Shown here: in pieces, positions 11,446 to 12,359 of the stretch
How positions within the stretch are numbered: the first letter of the stretch is position 1
How the letters are laid out: each line of letters begins with the position of its first letter
From: an uncultured Cloacibacillus sp.
GTDB taxonomy: Bacteria > Synergistota > Synergistia > Synergistales > Synergistaceae
DNA length: 12,359 nucleotides
NCBI GenBank assembly: GCA_934511335.1
Contig: CAKSWL010000042.1
Span: forward strand, 1 to 12,359
Reading direction: 5' to 3'
Notes under the pieces: generated by a model
The model's database searches: none
What the model was told of the DNA's origin: nothing
Seen by the model: the letters and a program-made list of their open reading frames with translations, nothing else
Translations under genes and position numbers: made by a program

Positions 11446-12359
11446 TGGCGCTTCCTCCTTCTCTCTTTTTTCCGGCGGCGAGTTTTTTCATCAGCGGGGG
11501 GCGTTCCAGCGCCTCCGCGAAGAAAGAGGCCCCGCCGGCCCGGCCTGTGTTGTCCGTGGCGTTGTAGACCTCAATGTTTTCCAGCACCGAACGCACATAC
11601 TCGCGCGTCTGCGGATACGGGATCTCCTCTATCCATTCCACCCAGTCTCTGGCGGCGGGATCCCATCGCGATACCGACGCCGCGCCCGCGTTGTAGGCCG
11701 CGAGGGCCGGCGGGAGCTTGCCGGAAAATTTTGCCTTCAGATGGGCCAAATGCGCCGCCCCCAACATGATGTTGTGCGTCGGCTCGTATGGAGACAGCTC
11801 CATGTCTTTAAGGCGGGCGGCCGTCTCGCGCGCCGTGAGGGGCATCAGCTGCATGAGCCCCACCGCCCCGGAGCGGCTTACAGCCCGTTCGTTGAATTTA
11901 CTCTCTTGTCTTATCAGTCCGAACAGGATGTTCTTGGCGACTCCTGTCTTTGCCGAAGCCCTCTCTACCTCGCCGTCCCAGCGCCGCAGATATGCGGCTT
12001 TCGCGCAGGCCGAACGCACGGCGCGGGTGAGGATCGGGTACTTTCCCTCATAGGCCAGCACGAGGCTGTAAAAATCAAGCGGGCTGCGCAGCGCGAGCAG
12101 CGAGGCGGCAAGCGCGGCCTCCTCGTTTCTGCCGAGCTGCTCAAGGGCGCGTATCTTCCAGTAGGAGACGCGCGCCGGTCGCAGTTCAAAGGGGGCGATG
12201 AGCGGATTTTTCGACCAGTGTCCCAGGGCCGCCGCGGCATCGCCCCGCTTCCATTCCGCCCAGCCGTCGCGCCAGTCGCTCGCGGCCTCGCGGTGAACGG
12301 CGTCGGAGATGGGTAGGAGGCAGGTCAAAAAGGCGCAGATAACGGCCGCGCGGAATGCG
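11435..12359 (-). CDS. Lytic transglycosylase (SLT domain), N-terminus cut by window edge
   Basis: The frame stays open to the right edge. The visible part begins in a signal peptide (AAVICAFLTCLLPISDA), so the start codon lies just beyond 12359 and the TTG at 12328 is not the real start. A helical region of about 120 residues, resembling the repeats of Slt70-like enzymes, leads to the SLT domain. The catalytic glutamate is in LIRQESKFN, followed by GLMQLMP, EPTHNIMLGAAHLAHL and AYNAG, with YVRSVLENIEVY near the end, all goose-type transglycosylase landmarks. It cleaves the glycan strand of peptidoglycan with formation of the 1,6-anhydro product and would act in the periplasm. The gene overlaps the following YbaK-type gene by 11 bases. 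Confidence 0.92.
   Translation of the reverse strand, partial: AFRAAVICAFLTCLLPISDAVHREAASDWRDGWAEWKRGDAAAALGHWSKNPLIAPFELRPARVSYWKIRALEQLGRNEEAALAASLLALRSPLDFYSLVLAYEGKYPILTRAVRSACAKAAYLRRWDGEVERASAKTGVAKNILFGLIRQESKFNERAVSRSGAVGLMQLMPLTARETAARLKDMELSPYEPTHNIMLGAAHLAHLKAKFSGKLPPALAAYNAGAASVSRWDPAARDWVEWIEEIPYPQTREYVRSVLENIEVYNATDNTGRAGGASFFAEALERPPLMKKLAAGKKREGGSANAR

Noticed and set aside
11231..12316. Long rightward frame over the YbaK and transglycosylase genes
   Set aside because: The minus strand carries complete SLT and YbaK motifs in the same interval; the plus frame has none.

Overview
The window is chromosomal DNA from a GC-rich bacterium with AT-rich promoter gaps. The gene set (a selenium-metabolism pair, an M19 dipeptidase next to a YjiH-type permease, TTG starts behind G-rich ribosome sites) suits an anaerobic, amino-acid-fermenting organism. 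Synergistota such as Cloacibacillus or Synergistes is my best guess. That is inference from gene style, not from a marker gene. No rRNA, tRNA, CRISPR array, prophage or complete IS was seen.

Layout. Positions 1-146 hold a long imperfect palindrome flanked by near-identical 10-mers, then a hairpin that probably ends the leftward gene at 147-431 (small membrane protein). A divergent AT-rich gap leads into a rightward lemA-DUF2207 pair (587-3073), closed by a strong bidirectional hairpin (3169-3198). The gap 3074-3522 contains hairpins and what look like decayed leftward coding remnants. Next comes a leftward pair, yedF and an EF2568-type cysteine-desulfurase-like enzyme (5290 to 3523), with a foldable leader in front of yedF. 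A leftward CHASE4/HAMP-type membrane sensor (7049 to 5394) carries a degenerate HD-GYP domain.

A divergent control region (about 7050-7257) holds an 8+8 inverted repeat overlapping a candidate rightward promoter. It precedes a tightly packed four-gene operon: ThiF/MoeB-like E1 enzyme, M19 dipeptidase, orphan HicB-like protein and YjiH-family membrane protein (7258-10754). Start and stop codons overlap or nearly touch throughout. Between this operon and the next leftward pair lies a 136-bp MITE-like element with 21-bp terminal inverted repeats and abutting imperfect 10-bp direct repeats. The window closes with a leftward pair, a lytic transglycosylase cut by the right edge and an overlapping YbaK-type deacylase.

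Functionally, the yedF/desulfurase pair suggests handling of selenium or persulfide sulfur. The four-gene operon suggests uptake and hydrolysis of a small peptide-like or nucleoside-like compound under one regulated promoter, with an E1-like adenylyltransferase of unknown partner. LemA/DUF2207, the lytic transglycosylase and the small membrane protein belong to the cell envelope. The most unusual items are the MITE-like element, the HD-GYP protein without its metal ligands, and the decayed coding traces downstream of the desulfurase gene.
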